A stretch of DNA of 64,000 bases from Bacteroidota bacterium (lineage in GTDB: Bacteria; Bacteroidota; Bacteroidia; Chitinophagales; Saprospiraceae), in the NCBI GenBank assembly GCA_029781865.1, contig JAKOVW010000090.1:1-64000 (forward strand). The letters are read 5' to 3'. The position numbers and the translations under genes were made by a program. Below the pieces are notes generated by a model. It was given only the letters and a program-made list of their open reading frames with translations. It was not told the origin of the DNA and made no database searches. Positions 36,609 through 44,731 of the stretch are shown one piece after another. Each line of letters begins with the position of its first letter. The stretch's first letter is position 1.

Positions 36609-37154
36609 TTATCGAGAGTTTATTGTCAACCATTCCGGTTTAGTTAGTTCCAGCCAGTCTGTCAGGATTCCATCCTGTTCAAAAAATTCCACATGTCGAA
36701 ATCCCATTTTGCGAAGTACGTTTTTTGAAGCCAGATTACCGGAATCTGCAGCCGCATAAATCACCGGAATATTTAATTGATGAAAACCATAATCCAATGA
36801 AGCACGTGCGGATTCAGTGGCATAACCGAGGCCCCAGTATTTCTGAATGAGCCTGTAGCCCAGGTCGTAATAATTTTGATGATTATTTACCTTGTCTCTT
36901 ACCAATTTAAGACCGGTCCATCCAACAAAATGATTGGTATTCTTTTCTATTATCGCCCAACGTCCGATTCCATTATCAAGGTATTGCTGCCTAATGTATT
37001 GAATGACTTGTCGGATTTGTTCGATATTACTAACCGGATTATTTCCCAGATACCGGTGAACTTCAGGATTTGAGTCAAGTTCAAACAAACCCGCATCATC
37101 TTCAGGATAGATTTCTCTTAGCCATAGTCTTTCCGTTTCTACGATAAATTTCAT
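36609..37154 (-). CDS. GNAT acetyltransferase of the RimJ/RimL type
   Basis: A 181-residue protein with the GNAT pattern: TERLWLREIYPEDD at the start, RWAIIEKNTNHFVGWTGL, the acetyl-CoA loop YRLIQKYWGLGYATES and ENSK-like SGNLASKNVLRKMGF. Closest in kind to N-acetyltransferases of ribosomal proteins or amino-group substrates; substrate not determinable. Confidence 0.9.
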   Translation of the reverse strand: MKFIVETERLWLREIYPEDDAGLFELDSNPEVHRYLGNNPVSNIEQIRQVIQYIRQQYLDNGIGRWAIIEKNTNHFVGWTGLKLVRDKVNNHQNYYDLGYRLIQKYWGLGYATESARASLDYGFHQLNIPVIYAAADSGNLASKNVLRKMGFRHVEFFEQDGILTDWLELTKPEWLTINSR

Positions 37155-37573
37155 TTGGTATCATTTGAAACCGAATGTAAGGAAAGTTTCGAATTGTATT
37201 TTGATTTAGAGTGCAATCGGAAAACTTAAAATAGTTCAATCCAGATCGCGATGATCAAAACCATACAAGAAGGCATCCCATTTAAGAACTTAAAAGAATA
37301 AAAAAATCAGCCCGCTGATCCTTCGACCGGCAGGCTTACCACATTATGAAGAAAGTCAAACGAAACTTATAGTTCTTTATATGATGATTTTGTTTGAATC
37401 TAAAAACGGGTATTTAACGCTTTAGAATTTTTGGGGATTGTTTTGATTTCTTTTTTTCCAGGGATTTAAGTTTATTTTAACAATAACGATCGCAGGGAGG
37501 CAGGGAGGAAAGGAGACTTTTTTATCAATCTTTCCTTTACTTGACTTCATTTCTTTTTGCTTTTTACTTACAT
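37155..37573. other. Intergenic region with a weak minus-strand terminator candidate
   Basis: No ORF or promoter is convincing. At 37306-37319 ATCAG-CCCG-CTGAT is followed on the minus strand by seven T. That would be a weak intrinsic terminator, 255 bases downstream of the coiled-coil/barrel protein gene. Confidence 0.4.
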
Positions 37574-38674
37574 TTAAAAATCGACCCAGATTCCCGTTTC
37601 AATATTTTTGATATCGTTGTCTTTCCAAAGTTTATTCAAATCAAAATTGGCAAACAATTTCAGCGCGCCAATATCTAATCGCGCACTCAAGCCATAGCGG
37701 AAATCTTTAAATCCGAAATCTTCATTGGTTTCGATATCGCGATCCGGAGTTGCGGTTTCCGTTTCCAGTTCCTGATGCAGCAATATGCCGGCATAACCGC
37801 CGATTCCAAATCCAACGTCGCCCAGACCCTTGATCCTGTTGCTTTTCCAATAGATGCTAAGTGGTATTTGCAATTGATGAATGACGAATTGTGATTGTTT
37901 CAAATTGTCATCTTTGTGATACACCAGGGTTTTATTCGGATCAAAATCAATTTTTTCTTTGAATTCAAATTGCCCGATTCTCCATCCTAATCCGGTCATC
38001 AACATTAAGTGCGGGGTGCCCAGGTAAATTTTCGTCGGAAGGAAAGTAAACGTATAGGTCCAGGATCCCCAGGTTTTTAATTTCAGATCGTCTTCCATTT
38101 GCTTTGGAACAGAACTGCCAACATTTAAAAGATTAACGCCAAAATCAAAATCCAGAAAGCTGATATCGGCAGCTTTGTGTCCTTTTTTATCTTTTTTCTT
38201 TTTTAAATTGAAGGTCAGTTTATTGCCATCCGGAGATTGGTTTTCTTCATTTTCCTGAATGGATTCTTGTTCCATTTCTTTCTTAGCCTCTTCCAATTCT
38301 TTTTTTGATTCTTCCATATCCTGTTTGGAATGCTCCATATCGAATTTTGCATTCTTGAGATTTTCTTTTAATTCTTTCATGCTTTTTTCCAGATCTTTTT
38401 CCCAATCCGCTTTTCCTTCACCCGATTTTTTTTCATCATTATCGATAATCATGATTTGTTTATCACCGATTGAGATGATGGTGGTATCCGGTTTATGTGG
38501 AGGACTGGTATTTTCAGGTTGAGGAGTTGAAGGTGGCAAAGGTGGTTTAGGAGCAGTTGGTGAACTCATCGGTGGAGTGGGTGGAGTAGGAGCCGGTTTT
38601 GGCGTTTCTTGTGAATGCAGCAGGCTGATATTGAAAAAGCAGCTAATAGCAAATAGGATCAAATTATTTTTCAT
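37574..38674 (-). CDS. Pro-rich/coiled-coil protein with outer-membrane barrel-like C-terminus
   Basis: A 366-residue protein. A signal peptide (about 1-22) is followed by a Pro-rich stretch (25-60), a charged coiled coil (about 85-140) and a C-terminal 190-residue beta-rich part (FLDFDFGVNLLNVGSS, LMLMTGLGWRIGQFEF, YGLSARLDIGALKLFANFDLNKL, ending in WVDF), typical of small outer-membrane barrels. Third gene of an operon with an ECF sigma factor and its membrane regulator; probably a target or sensor of that system in the envelope. Not a recognised named family. Confidence 0.7.
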   Translation of the reverse strand: MKNNLILFAISCFFNISLLHSQETPKPAPTPPTPPMSSPTAPKPPLPPSTPQPENTSPPHKPDTTIISIGDKQIMIIDNDEKKSGEGKADWEKDLEKSMKELKENLKNAKFDMEHSKQDMEESKKELEEAKKEMEQESIQENEENQSPDGNKLTFNLKKKKDKKGHKAADISFLDFDFGVNLLNVGSSVPKQMEDDLKLKTWGSWTYTFTFLPTKIYLGTPHLMLMTGLGWRIGQFEFKEKIDFDPNKTLVYHKDDNLKQSQFVIHQLQIPLSIYWKSNRIKGLGDVGFGIGGYAGILLHQELETETATPDRDIETNEDFGFKDFRYGLSARLDIGALKLFANFDLNKLWKDNDIKNIETGIWVDF

Positions 38675-38701
38675 GGTAAAATAGTTTTATTGTGAATTGA
38701 A

Positions 38702-39646
38702 TTATTCTCCGAAAGAACCAAGATTGATATCTTTTGATATTTCAATCTTGTCATTTTTATAATGTAGTGCCAAAACGGTATAATCGCCGTTATCGGAATT
38801 TTTTATTGACAGTGTATTTCCCGTTAATTTCTTAGCGTTTTTCGAAAGAAATCCAAAAATTCCTTTCTTAATAGTGGATTGAAGAGAGTTGTCCTGTTCG
38901 GTATCCTCCTCGGCAAGATCTTCTGATTTTTTACTCTTTTGCAGAGATTCGGATTTGGACGAATTTGCAACAGGTAATGATGCAATTATTTTTGCGCCTT
39001 CAGGCATTCTCGAAACCTGGTTTGCCATGGTTGGATTTTGAGTCATTGAAGGTGCAGGATCATTGGAAGTCACGTTTGATTGCAAACTAATTTTTTGATC
39101 TGAATTTGACGTTTCGGCAATTTGTTCATTCACTTTTGGTTCGTCGGTGATTATGGATTGAATAGGCTTATGTGCAGTTAAACTATTGCTTTGTAAAATT
39201 GCAGGTAAACGTTCATTGCTTGGAATTGCAGTTCTGTTGTTTTTGGATTTTAGTTGGGCTACAGGAGTTTGGTCTGTTTTATTGTTTGTTCCTTTTTCAA
39301 TTTGAATGTCCTGTTCTTTTCCCGCTGTCGATGTGGATGAAATTTCATTCGTTATTATAGCTTGATTCTTTGTTGTTATAATTGGCCCGGAAGCAACTTG
39401 AGTATTCTGGATATAGATTGGTTTATTTGAATAAAACAAAAACCAGCAGCACGAAATTAAAAGGGCAAGACTTGCTGCAACAGCCAACCAGTTCATTCTT
39501 GTGGATATCAATTTTTTTCCTGCAACCAAAGGAGTTTGCTCAGTATCCATATTTTCCATAATCTTATCAAAAAGATCAGGCCGTGGTTCCTCCCGGTTAA
39601 ATTCAGTTTTAGATCGCTGAATAAATTTTTTCAATTTGTCTTCCAT
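38702..39646 (-). CDS. Membrane anti-sigma-like protein
   Basis: A 314-residue protein. About 47 cytosolic residues containing FNREEPRPDLFDKIMENM precede one membrane helix (WLAVAASLALLISCCWFLFY) and a long low-complexity Ser/Gln/Asn-rich periplasmic stretch (70-250). Its start lies 38 bases inside the sigma-factor gene in another frame, so the two are translationally linked. The arrangement is that of an anti-sigma factor, although no zinc motif is visible. Confidence 0.7.
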   Translation of the reverse strand: MEDKLKKFIQRSKTEFNREEPRPDLFDKIMENMDTEQTPLVAGKKLISTRMNWLAVAASLALLISCCWFLFYSNKPIYIQNTQVASGPIITTKNQAIITNEISSTSTAGKEQDIQIEKGTNNKTDQTPVAQLKSKNNRTAIPSNERLPAILQSNSLTAHKPIQSIITDEPKVNEQIAETSNSDQKISLQSNVTSNDPAPSMTQNPTMANQVSRMPEGAKIIASLPVANSSKSESLQKSKKSEDLAEEDTEQDNSLQSTIKKGIFGFLSKNAKKLTGNTLSIKNSDNGDYTVLALHYKNDKIEISKDINLGSFGE

Positions 39647-40181
39647 GGTGTTTATTTTTTTTTATGATTTCAATCAGTTTTTGTTTGGCTCTCAGGTATT
39701 GGCTTCTCGATGTACCTGAAACAATTCCCAGCATTTTGGATATTTCTTCGTGGCTATACTCTTCCATGACATGCATGGTAAAAACCACCCTGTAGCGATC
39801 CGGTAATTTTTGAATGGCATCATAAACCAGATCCAGGTTTTGCTGGTATTCTTCTTCATGAATGATTTCATCTTCATCATGCAGATTGATCATGGTAGGC
39901 TGATCATCGAGTTCGTCAAATTTCAGCTTCTTATTTTGTTTCAAGGCCTGAATGGCGGTGTTGGTACAGATTCGTTTTATCCAGGCACTCAGTAATTCTT
40001 TGTTATTGAGTTGGCCAATGTTTTCAAAGATTTTAATAAAACTTTCCTGCAACACATCATTTGCATCGTCGTGATGATTCAGAAACCGGAAACATAAATT
40101 GTACATGGGCTTTGCATATAGATCATAAAGCTCTTTATAAGCCTTGTGATCTCTTTGTTTAACCCTGTCCACCAGATGCAT
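39609..40181 (-). CDS. ECF (sigma-70 family) RNA polymerase sigma factor
   Basis: A 190-residue ECF sigma factor with a clear region 2 (ELYDLYAKPMYNLCFRFLNHHDDANDVLQESFIKIF) and region 4 (LPDRYRVVFTMHVMEEYSHEEISKMLGIVSGTSRSQYLRAKQKL). It is followed by an overlapping membrane anti-sigma-like gene and an envelope protein gene. Second sigma/regulator pair in the window, distinct in sequence from the one at 4.4 kb. Confidence 0.94.
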   Translation of the reverse strand: MHLVDRVKQRDHKAYKELYDLYAKPMYNLCFRFLNHHDDANDVLQESFIKIFENIGQLNNKELLSAWIKRICTNTAIQALKQNKKLKFDELDDQPTMINLHDEDEIIHEEEYQQNLDLVYDAIQKLPDRYRVVFTMHVMEEYSHEEISKMLGIVSGTSRSQYLRAKQKLIEIIKKNKHHGRQIEKIYSAI

Positions 40182-40473
40182 GATTCTGATTTTCGTTCGA
40201 TTTATGGTTTAAGGAGCGACGAAATTAGGATTCGTTGCATGGATTTGAATAAATTTTATTTTTTTTAATGAACCTCCATTCTATTCCAACATTCAGCAGG
40301 TTTATTCAAGCAGCATTGATTGGTTTTCAATGGCAACCTGCCGTATACTTAGTATCTGGACCTGATCTATATTTAAAAATGATTCATTCTAAAAAAGCAA
40401 CAGATTTAGATTAGCAGAGTCGATTTAGATAGGTTCAAAAATTTCCTCCATATTCCGATATCCCATATCCCCA
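40182..40473. other. Intergenic region upstream of the sigma operon
   Basis: 292 AT-rich bases before the heptad array. No ORF, no exact TAnnTTTG on the minus strand and no facing NNCAGTT array, unlike the other array-bearing gaps. Confidence 0.45.
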
Positions 40474-40606
40474 AGTTCCTCACTCCTCACTTCTAGCTCC
40501 TAGCTCCTAGTTCCTATCTCCTATCTCCTATCTCCTCACTTATCACTTATCACTTATCATTCATCACTCTTAACTCCTAACTCCTCACTTCTAACTCCGA
40601 ACTTCT
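40474..40606. repeat. Heptanucleotide array, 19 units, ANYTCCT/CACTTAT type
   Basis: Nineteen in-phase heptads (AGTTCCT, CACTCCT, AGCTCCT, ATCTCCT x3, CACTTAT x3, CATTCAT, AACTCCT and others). The last unit ends on the first base of the TCA that is the stop codon (40606-40608) of the YgjP-type gene. On the minus strand the unit is AGGAGTT or ATAAGTG. Confidence 0.94.
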
Positions 40607-41358
40607 CACCAATTACATCCTTCCCCATGCTTATTGAGCCATTGCTCCGCCTTTTCATATTCAGGCATAACTTTCCTGACCAGGTCCCAAAATCGTTTGG
40701 AATGATCCATATGTACGAGGTGAGCCAGTTCATGGACAATGATATAATCAGTAATGAATTGCGGGGTCAACAGAAGCCTTGAGGATAGATTGATTATTTT
40801 ATTGGTACTGCAGCTCCCCCAATTGCTCACATTGAGTTTTAAGCGAATGCTTTTTATTTCTTTGTTGAAATGAAGTTTGTTGATTTCGTGAACCCTTCTT
40901 TTTATTTCAGGAAGAAAAACAGAGGACATGATTCTGCTGATGATCGTACTGCATAATTTGTGTTTTTGGAAGGCATCGATTCCATTGGGAAGATGAATAA
41001 CCAAAATATTCGATTTCAAACTTCCCATAGCGGTTTTTCGCTCTACATCTTCGATTACTTCCAGGATGAATTCGCGATTTCTAAGCTGTATTTTTTGTCC
41101 GGTTTGATAGTTTTTTGGAATATACCGGTTCAGCAATTTGGGATCCGTCTCTAACTTTTTTCGCAGCCAGTTGTGTGCCCAATCCAAATGCTTTTCTTTT
41201 TGCGGAGTGCTAAGGAGTAATGGCAAGCGTAGAATAGCTTTATGTTTAGCCAGACTGATGCGTGCTGATCTCCGGTTTTCATAAACGGTTTGAAGTTGAA
41301 GCGAAAAATGGCGAAACTGAATAAGGGTATACTCAGAATGGGTCTTAAGACTAGGCAT
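40606..41358 (-). CDS. YgjP-type (DUF45/WLM) metallopeptidase
   Basis: About 250 residues. The C-terminal SprT/YgjP-like zinc site is complete: HELAHLVHMDHSKRFW (HEXXH plus a downstream His). WGSC before ILNLSS-like INLSSRLLL is also typical of the family. Substrate unknown. Start taken as the ATG at 41358, which overlaps the serC stop by eight bases (ATGCCTAG), so it is probably coexpressed with serC. Its 3' end touches a heptad array. Confidence 0.88.
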   Translation of the reverse strand: MPSLKTHSEYTLIQFRHFSLQLQTVYENRRSARISLAKHKAILRLPLLLSTPQKEKHLDWAHNWLRKKLETDPKLLNRYIPKNYQTGQKIQLRNREFILEVIEDVERKTAMGSLKSNILVIHLPNGIDAFQKHKLCSTIISRIMSSVFLPEIKRRVHEINKLHFNKEIKSIRLKLNVSNWGSCSTNKIINLSSRLLLTPQFITDYIIVHELAHLVHMDHSKRFWDLVRKVMPEYEKAEQWLNKHGEGCNW

Positions 41359-42418
41359 ACTTCTTTTCGAATTCTTGCATAACGGCAATCAGCACATCCA
41401 CGCTATCCTGTTCGAGTGCATTGTACAAGGATGCCCTGAAGCCACCTACAGAACGGTGACCAGAGAGTCCTACGCAACCCGCTTCTTTACAAAGATCCAG
41501 AAAGGCGGACTCCAGTTCGGTTTTATGCGCTCTGAATACCACATTCATCCAGCTCCGGTCTTCCTTTTGCACGGTGCCATAAAAGCAGGAATTGCGATCG
41601 ATTTCAGCATATAAACTTTCAGATTTCTTTTTATTTCGTGCCTCCAGTGTACTCAGTCCCGTTTGTTTAATCCAACGCAGGGTTAGTAGAGTTACAAAAA
41701 TCGGAAACACGGGTGGGGTATTGTACATACTGCCTTTCTCCAGGTGGCTGCGATAATCCAGCATGGAAGGCATTTTGCGGCTAACTCTGCCGAGCATTGA
41801 TTTTTTGACGATAACCAGGGTCACCCCTGCGGCGCCCATATTTTTCTGCGCACCGGCATAAATTAATGAGAATTTCGAAAAATCGAGTTGACGGCTTAAA
41901 ATATCACTGGACATGTCACATACCAAAGGGATCTGTGTCTGAGGCCACCAATGGTATTGGGATCCATAGATCGTATTGTTGGAAGTGATGTGCAGATAGC
42001 TGGCATCTGAAGGTACCTGATAGTTTTTAGGGATATGATTGAAATGATCTGTTTCCGAACTGGCCAAAACGTCGATCTGTCCAAATAATTTAGCTTCCTT
42101 AATGGCCCCTGTTGACCAGACGCCGGTATTTACGTAACACGCTTTTTCAGATTCATTCAGGAGATTCATAGGTACCATGTAAAATTGGCTGCTGGCACCT
42201 CCTGAAAGCAAGAGCACGGCATATTCATCTCCAAGACCCATTAATTCCCTGGTCAGAGCCTGCACTTCATCCATAACAGCTTCAAAGGGTTTACTTCGGT
42301 GGGAAATTTCCAGTATGGATAATCCCATATTCGCAAAATCCTTGATTCCTTCTGCTGCTTGTTCTAAAACAATGGATGGAAGTATCGCCGGACCGGCATA
42401 AAAGTTATGTTTTTTCAT
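41351..42418 (-). CDS. serC: Phosphoserine aminotransferase
   Basis: About 355 residues. PLP-dependent transaminase of serine (and pyridoxal) synthesis converting 3-phosphohydroxypyruvate to phosphoserine. HNFYAGPAILP at the N-terminus, SHRSKPFEAVMDE, the PLP Lys in YAGAQKNMGAAG, and the C-terminal GLSGHRSVGGFRASLYNAL are diagnostic. The start at ATG 42418 has a TTTC-N19-TACCTTTG promoter just upstream; an in-frame upstream extension to 42439 runs through that promoter and is rejected. Confidence 0.95.
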   Translation of the reverse strand: MKKHNFYAGPAILPSIVLEQAAEGIKDFANMGLSILEISHRSKPFEAVMDEVQALTRELMGLGDEYAVLLLSGGASSQFYMVPMNLLNESEKACYVNTGVWSTGAIKEAKLFGQIDVLASSETDHFNHIPKNYQVPSDASYLHITSNNTIYGSQYHWWPQTQIPLVCDMSSDILSRQLDFSKFSLIYAGAQKNMGAAGVTLVIVKKSMLGRVSRKMPSMLDYRSHLEKGSMYNTPPVFPIFVTLLTLRWIKQTGLSTLEARNKKKSESLYAEIDRNSCFYGTVQKEDRSWMNVVFRAHKTELESAFLDLCKEAGCVGLSGHRSVGGFRASLYNALEQDSVDVLIAVMQEFEKKYA

Positions 42419-42436
42419 GTATATTAATCTGAGGGA

Positions 42437-42467
42437 CAAAGGTAATATAAATGGATGGAGCTTGAAA
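42437..42467 (-). promoter_or_regulatory. serC promoter, TTTC-N19-TACCTTTG
   Basis: On the minus strand TTTC (42467-42464) precedes TACCTTTG (42444-42437) by exactly 19 bases, one base from the Bacteroidota consensus. The ATG follows 18 bases later. The remainder of 42468-42785 shows nothing else. Confidence 0.6.
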
Positions 42468-42785
42468 CAGGCTTTGATTTAGTTACGCCTTGCAGTTCCG
42501 TTCGTGTGTGATAACAGGAGGTAATTAAGTCAATGAAGACTTTCTAAATAGAAAATTGGGATTGCTTTGACCCTGATACCAATTCCGGATTGAATTCAAA
42601 TCATTTAAATTCTTCAAAATGAAAGCATTAATAGAATAATCAGATTGATTTCATATTAAAAAATTAAATTATACGTGGTTTTTTGCAAAAATAATGGGTG
42701 AATTCATCCATCAAAAAGGGGGTTTCACATAATCATTTACTACCCGCCTCATGTCAAAACTACTTTTGGGTCTTTAATCCAAGAT

Positions 42786-43262
42786 ATGAGTTACTTATTA
42801 GCCAAAACCAAACAAGCCCAGCAAGGCGCATTACAGTTGACGAAAACTGGATTTTTCAGTTTGCCTCTTGTAATCAAAATCAATCGCTTTAGTCTCTTCA
42901 TCGTCTTTTTCTGGTTTGGCATTTTAAAAGTGCTTTCTATCTCTCCGGCGGAAACTTTAGTGATTCGCTTGCATGAGGTTACATTAGGACATCTCATCTC
43001 CAAGGAAAGCTTTTTGCTATTGCTTGGTTTGGTAGAATGCTTTATCGGAATATTATGGTTATTTCCTAAGTATACAAAGCTGGCTTTTTTCCTTTTTACT
43101 GCTCAGATGTTCACCACATTTCTCCCCATGATATTCTTGCCTAAAGAAACCTGGCAGAGCACTTTTGTGCTGACATTAACCGGTCAGTATATCATTAAGA
43201 ATTTGGTTTTGGTTGCAAGTGCAATCTCCATTTATAGTCATTTTAAAACCAATACCATATAA
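42786..43262 (+). CDS. DoxX/DUF417-like membrane protein
   Basis: A 158-residue protein with four membrane helices. The FFWFGILKVLSISPAE segment after the first helix and GLVECFIGILWLFP are typical of DoxX/DUF417 proteins. Function unknown; some relatives are linked to respiratory or quinone metabolism. It is 43 bases upstream of an outer-membrane barrel gene on the same strand, probably an operon. Confidence 0.72.
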   Translation: MSYLLAKTKQAQQGALQLTKTGFFSLPLVIKINRFSLFIVFFWFGILKVLSISPAETLVIRLHEVTLGHLISKESFLLLLGLVECFIGILWLFPKYTKLAFFLFTAQMFTTFLPMIFLPKETWQSTFVLTLTGQYIIKNLVLVASAISIYSHFKTNTI

Positions 43263-43305
43263 TTAATCAACTAGATTTAAATTCCAACTATTCTAAATTA
43301 AACTC

Positions 43306-44514
43306 ATGAAAAAAACGAAGCTTTACTCGCTTTCGATACTTAGTATATTTATGGTACTGAGTGCGTTATCAACCTTGAAAAGCCAGGGTTGTGTGGCTGT
43401 GCGCCAAATGGGTGGACTGAGCATGTGTTCATCCAATTCATACAACCTTCAAAATGGTGATTTCCAAATGGGTCTGAATTACAGATATTTCCATTCCTGG
43501 CGCCATTTCGTTGGAACAGACGAACAACCCCAACGTCAGATTACCGGCGGTGGACATGATGCAAATGGCAATGATCGCGGAAATGCGGTGAATATTTATT
43601 CTCATGCATTGGACTTCAACTTTTCTTATGGTCTTAGCAGCCGTTTACAATTGAATGTAACTTTACCTTATGTTCATAATGAGCGTTCACAAGTACTGAG
43701 ACAGACTGCTCCGAAAGCAGATACGTTTCGTTATAGCGTATACGCTGCAGGAATGGGTGATATCCGTTTAGGTTTGAACTATTGGGTATTTGATCCGGAA
43801 ACAGCACATAGAGGAAATCTTATGGTTGGTTTGGGAGTTAAATTGCCTTCTGGTCAATTCAATGCAACCGACAATCAGGTACCACAGGCAGACGGTTCAA
43901 AATTGGATTTCCAGGTTATGGATCAGGCCATTCAACCGGGAGACGGTGGATTGGGCTTTTCCGTGGAATTACAGGGTTTCAGACAATTGTTCGGAAACGT
44001 ATATGGATTCGCTAATGGATATTATATGTTTAATCCGAAAGAAAACAATGGCACTTACAAAAGTTCCCCGGATATCGTAGTCAAAAATCCTTTAGATAGC
44101 AAAGTGACTCTTGCCACTTTATCAGGTTACAACAGATATGCTTGTCCTGATCAGTTTTTTGTTCGCGGGGGATTAATGACAACGATCTTTGATAATTTGA
44201 GCGTATCAGCAGCACTAAGATGGGAAGGTATTCCGGCCGAAGATGTTTTTGGTAGCAATAATGCATATCGTCGTCCGGGTTATGTAGTTTCTGTTGAGCC
44301 GGGTATTGCTTATCGTTTGGGTAATCATAATTTCTCTCTTTATGTTCCAAAGAACTTCATCAGAAACAGAGTTAAAAGTCACAATGACCTGGCTTCAGAA
44401 GCCATTCAAAAAACAGTAAAACCAGATGCAGATGTTCATGGAGATGCAGCGTTCGCAGACTATTCCATCAGCTTTGGTTATACGTACCGGTTTGCCTTAG
44501 GTCATAAAATGTAA
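43306..44514 (+). CDS. Outer-membrane beta-barrel protein (transporter-like)
   Basis: A 402-residue protein with a signal peptide (about 1-26) and alternating aromatic strands throughout (FQMGLNYRYFHSW, ALDFNFSYGLSSRLQLNVTLPY, GDIRLGLNYWVF, LMVGLGVKLPSGQF), ending in YSISFGYTYRFALGHKM, a barrel C-terminus. It resembles the MetA-pathway phenol-degradation porin-like family. Cargo unknown. A strong terminator follows at 44595. Confidence 0.75.
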   Translation: MKKTKLYSLSILSIFMVLSALSTLKSQGCVAVRQMGGLSMCSSNSYNLQNGDFQMGLNYRYFHSWRHFVGTDEQPQRQITGGGHDANGNDRGNAVNIYSHALDFNFSYGLSSRLQLNVTLPYVHNERSQVLRQTAPKADTFRYSVYAAGMGDIRLGLNYWVFDPETAHRGNLMVGLGVKLPSGQFNATDNQVPQADGSKLDFQVMDQAIQPGDGGLGFSVELQGFRQLFGNVYGFANGYYMFNPKENNGTYKSSPDIVVKNPLDSKVTLATLSGYNRYACPDQFFVRGGLMTTIFDNLSVSAALRWEGIPAEDVFGSNNAYRRPGYVVSVEPGIAYRLGNHNFSLYVPKNFIRNRVKSHNDLASEAIQKTVKPDADVHGDAAFADYSISFGYTYRFALGHKM

Positions 44515-44594
44515 AAGATTCTAAACGATTGGATGTATTTACGATTGATAAGTACTTAATCGATAAATAAGATTTAAATACCATTTTTGAAAAC

Positions 44595-44627
44595 AGCTCT
44601 TGCAATTCATTTTGCAAGGGCTTTTTT
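44595..44627 (+). terminator. Intrinsic terminator after the barrel protein gene
   Basis: Stem AGCTCTTGCA (44595-44604) with TGCAAGGGCT (44613-44622), one G.U, loop of eight bases, then a run of six T. It ends the DoxX-like/barrel operon and insulates the kinase promoter at 44696. Confidence 0.85.
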
Positions 44628-44695
44628 CTTTGCATCCGTCAAATAAACAATAATCCGGATTTGATTTTGCAAATTGCCACTTAGCCAGCTTAGTC

Positions 44696-44726
44696 TTTGT
44701 AGCTTACCGATTGCCTCTTATCTTTG
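44696..44726 (+). promoter_or_regulatory. Consensus Bacteroidota promoter TTTG-N19-TATCTTTG
   Basis: TTTG at 44696-44699 and TATCTTTG at 44719-44726 are separated by exactly 19 bases. The ATG of the kinase gene follows five bases later, so transcription should start at or beside the start codon and give a leaderless mRNA. This decides the start at 44732 over an upstream TTG. Confidence 0.75.
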
Positions 44727-44731
44727 GGTTC

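Noticed and set aside
37300-37345. tRNA-like or structured RNA around CAGCCCGCTGATCCTTCGAC
   Set aside because: No cloverleaf or T-loop (GTTCGA) can be formed. Only a weak 5-bp hairpin remains, listed as a possible terminator.
42698-42892. 64-codon plus-strand frame upstream of the DoxX-like gene
   Set aside because: It overlaps the start of the DoxX-like gene in another frame and has no recognisable features.
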